A DNA stretch of 25,147 bases from contig CAYVMN010000042.1 of NCBI GenBank assembly GCA_964452575.1, positions 1 to 25,147 of the forward strand, in the 5' to 3' direction. Of the stretch, positions 24,763 to 25,147 are shown one piece after another. A program made the translations under genes and the position numbers. The stretch is from CAYVMN01 sp964452575. GTDB lineage: Bacteria > Desulfobacterota > DSM-4660 > Desulfatiglandales > Desulfatiglandaceae. The first letter of the stretch is position 1, and each line of letters starts with the position of its first letter. The notes below the pieces were generated by a model, which did not search any database, had not been told where the DNA came from, and worked only from the letters and a program-made list of their open reading frames with translations.

Positions 24763-25147
24763 TACATCCGGCAAGGAGCTCCGGATCAGCCCATCGGCCG
24801 TGGGCAAGTCGATAGGGCGTGGGCAGGAGGCATGGGGGCACGGGGAAGTCAAGGCCTTGCATTCCTAACTTCTGCGAGGTAATATAGAGTTGCGCAATAT
24901 TAGAATATCCGTAAGACCTTAGCGCTTTGAAACATAGGCCGCCTCTGGCCCGGAGGGAGGACCGTGAGGGTCTTTTTTCCAAAGGACGTAAAAGACGGCA
25001 TCATTTCATAGAACGGCAGTGAGGTCTTTAAACTCGTTACGCAACAGCCCTATAGAAGACCGTCCCTATGAAGTGCCCTCTCCCTGCCTGTGAGAACCTG
25101 TATTTAAAGCTAAGGGGGCGTGCCAGAGGCTGGGAAGAATTTGGGTT
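24763..25147. other. Gene-free right end of the window
   Basis: No reading frame here looks like a gene. The stretch has a weak terminator-like hairpin at 24958-24978 and, near the right edge, complementary blocks GCCCTC (25073-25078) and GGGGGC (25115-25120) around about 36 bases. These could belong to a structured RNA that continues past the window. No tRNA or rRNA is recognised. Confidence 0.5.
24958..24978 (+). terminator. Possible intrinsic terminator downstream of the cysQ-like gene
   Basis: GACC (24960-24963) pairs with GGTC (24969-24972) around GTGAG, extended by G-U and A-U pairs, and is followed by six T residues (24973-24978). A second small hairpin, CCTC-GAGG, lies just before it. 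The stem is short, and the distance of about 200 bases from the gene leaves its role open. Confidence 0.4.

Noticed and set aside
24763..25147. tRNA, rRNA or tmRNA gene at the right end
   Set aside because: No cloverleaf, no conserved rRNA blocks and no tmRNA tag frame could be seen; only weak local pairing is present.

Overview
The window looks like chromosomal DNA of an anaerobic member of the Desulfobacterota (the former Deltaproteobacteria), probably from an uncultured lineage. Three things point there. Heme is made by the siroheme-dependent route (ahbC, hemB, ahbD and one siroheme decarboxylase subunit). A methyltransferase is fused to its corrinoid protein. Multi-domain sensor kinases are dense, and one carries c-type heme motifs. 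Genes are closely packed, with several overlapping start/stop pairs. This placement is inferred from gene content, not from a marker-gene comparison.

Layout. Positions 1-6448 are a signalling region: a REC-PAS-histidine kinase on the minus strand, then a plus-strand set of heme-motif sensor kinase, REC-kinase, UspA protein and stand-alone receiver. Positions 6480-12321 (minus) hold a URO-D/corrinoid fusion and the overlapping pair purL-purQ. Positions 12575-14395 (plus) encode a ClpX-like unfoldase without a zinc finger and with a long C-terminal extension. Positions 14423-18261 are the heme cluster. Positions 18262-20169 are the most unusual part. A 507-base stretch without a credible gene carries a near-consensus sigma-54 (-24/-12) promoter, a (CT)22 microsatellite starting inside the -12 box, and a strong intrinsic terminator. 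It is followed by a gene whose product looks like a compact, diverged sigma-54 factor joined to a GIY-YIG nuclease domain. Positions 20170-23394 encode a large hybrid kinase interrupted in frame by a 60-base palindromic element and bracketed by heptamer repeat arrays. Then come a four-helix-bundle (S23/IVP) gene remnant, a short YgjP-like metallopeptidase, and a CysQ/inositol monophosphatase family gene. The last 385 bases hold no gene I can support.

How it works together. The ahb cluster decarboxylates siroheme, removes its acetate side chains and oxidises the remaining propionates to give heme b; hemB feeds the common early pathway. This heme supply could serve c-type cytochromes and the CxxCH-bearing sensor kinase, although these are in separate operons. 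The kinases here have receiver domains but no DNA-binding output domain and no NtrC-type activator, so their outputs must lie elsewhere or be protein-protein interactions. The best candidate for an undescribed system is the 18.5-20.0 kb locus: a sigma-54-type promoter reading into a simple-sequence repeat and a terminator, just upstream of a sigma-54-like/GIY-YIG fusion gene. Heptamer arrays (GAAACTK)n at the 3' ends of three genes and directly before the ribosome-binding site of a fourth suggest that a small repeat family has spread through 16.6-23.4 kb.
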